The notes under the pieces were generated by a model. It worked only from the letters and a program-made list of their open reading frames with translations, was not told where the DNA came from and ran no database searches. Position numbers and translations under genes: made by a program. Below, piece after piece: positions 5,803 to 5,861 of a stretch of 5,861 bases of DNA (position 1 is the stretch's first letter; every line of letters starts with the position of its first letter). Source of the DNA: CALKWS01 sp048594865 (GTDB lineage: Bacteria; Actinomycetota; Actinomycetes; Actinomycetales; Beutenbergiaceae); assembly GCA_048594865.1 (NCBI GenBank), contig JBMDWZ010000013.1:1-5861 (forward strand). Direction: 5' to 3'.

Positions 5803-5861
5803 TTAACCCTGCACTTTGGGCTCGGACCGTTCCGGGGGCGCCTCGGCCGGCTGGTCCTGCA
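5803..5861 (-). CDS. Probable C-terminal end of a minus-strand gene of unknown function (5' part outside window)
   Basis: Read on the minus strand, this frame is open from the window edge to a TAA at 5803-5805 and encodes QDQPAEAPPERSEPKVQG at its end. The composition (Pro, Glu, Gln, charged, no hydrophobic core) is like the disordered C-terminal tail of many actinobacterial proteins. The stop lies just beyond the ilvC terminator hairpin, a common layout for convergent genes. Only 19 codons are visible, so open-frame length alone is weak support in GC-rich DNA, and the product cannot be named. Confidence 0.42.
   Translation of the reverse strand, partial: QDQPAEAPPERSEPKVQG

Noticed and set aside
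1..5861. CRISPR array, insertion sequence, tRNA or rRNA
   Set aside because: No regularly spaced direct repeats, transposase-like frame, terminal inverted repeats, cloverleaf or rRNA-like sequence was seen on either strand.

Overview
The window is GC-rich DNA with densely packed genes. Three things point to a high-GC Gram-positive bacterium of the Actinomycetota: strong GC bias at third codon positions, an ilvB-ilvN-ilvC gene order, and a translated attenuator in front of ilvB. A genus cannot be named from sequence reading alone.

Left part (1-1145, + strand): the 3' end of a NarL/DesK-type sensor histidine kinase, translationally coupled by an ATGA overlap to a complete NarL/FixJ-family response regulator. 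This is a two-component system with unknown stimulus. It converges on a minus-strand gene (1178-1831) for a 217-residue protein of unknown function with two transmembrane segments and a cytosolic domain that may be PH-like.

Middle (1832-2267): a 436-base divergent intergenic region. Its left half has no gene I can support, only overlapping inverted repeats. Its right half is a classical transcription attenuator for branched-chain amino-acid synthesis. It holds a 18-codon leader peptide with Ile-Arg-Leu-Val-Val-Val-Leu, a protector hairpin, an antiterminator pairing and a strong intrinsic terminator ending in six T. A candidate -10 box six bases before the leader ATG, with no Shine-Dalgarno site, suggests the leader mRNA is leaderless.

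Right part (2268-5729, + strand): the ilvBNC operon. IlvB and IlvN form acetohydroxyacid synthase (catalytic and valine-sensing regulatory subunits), and IlvC is ketol-acid reductoisomerase. These are the first two shared steps of valine, leucine and isoleucine synthesis. All key catalytic and effector residues that I can locate are present. The operon ends in a long perfect hairpin (stem of 15 bp plus 4 bp) that probably terminates transcription from both sides, because the last 59 bases look like the 3' end of a minus-strand gene.

The two levels of feedback fit together: charged Ile/Leu/Val-tRNA supply is read by the leader peptide at transcription, and valine is read by the IlvN ACT domain at the enzyme. 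No mobile element, CRISPR array, tRNA or rRNA was seen. The most interesting part is the compact, apparently leaderless attenuator.
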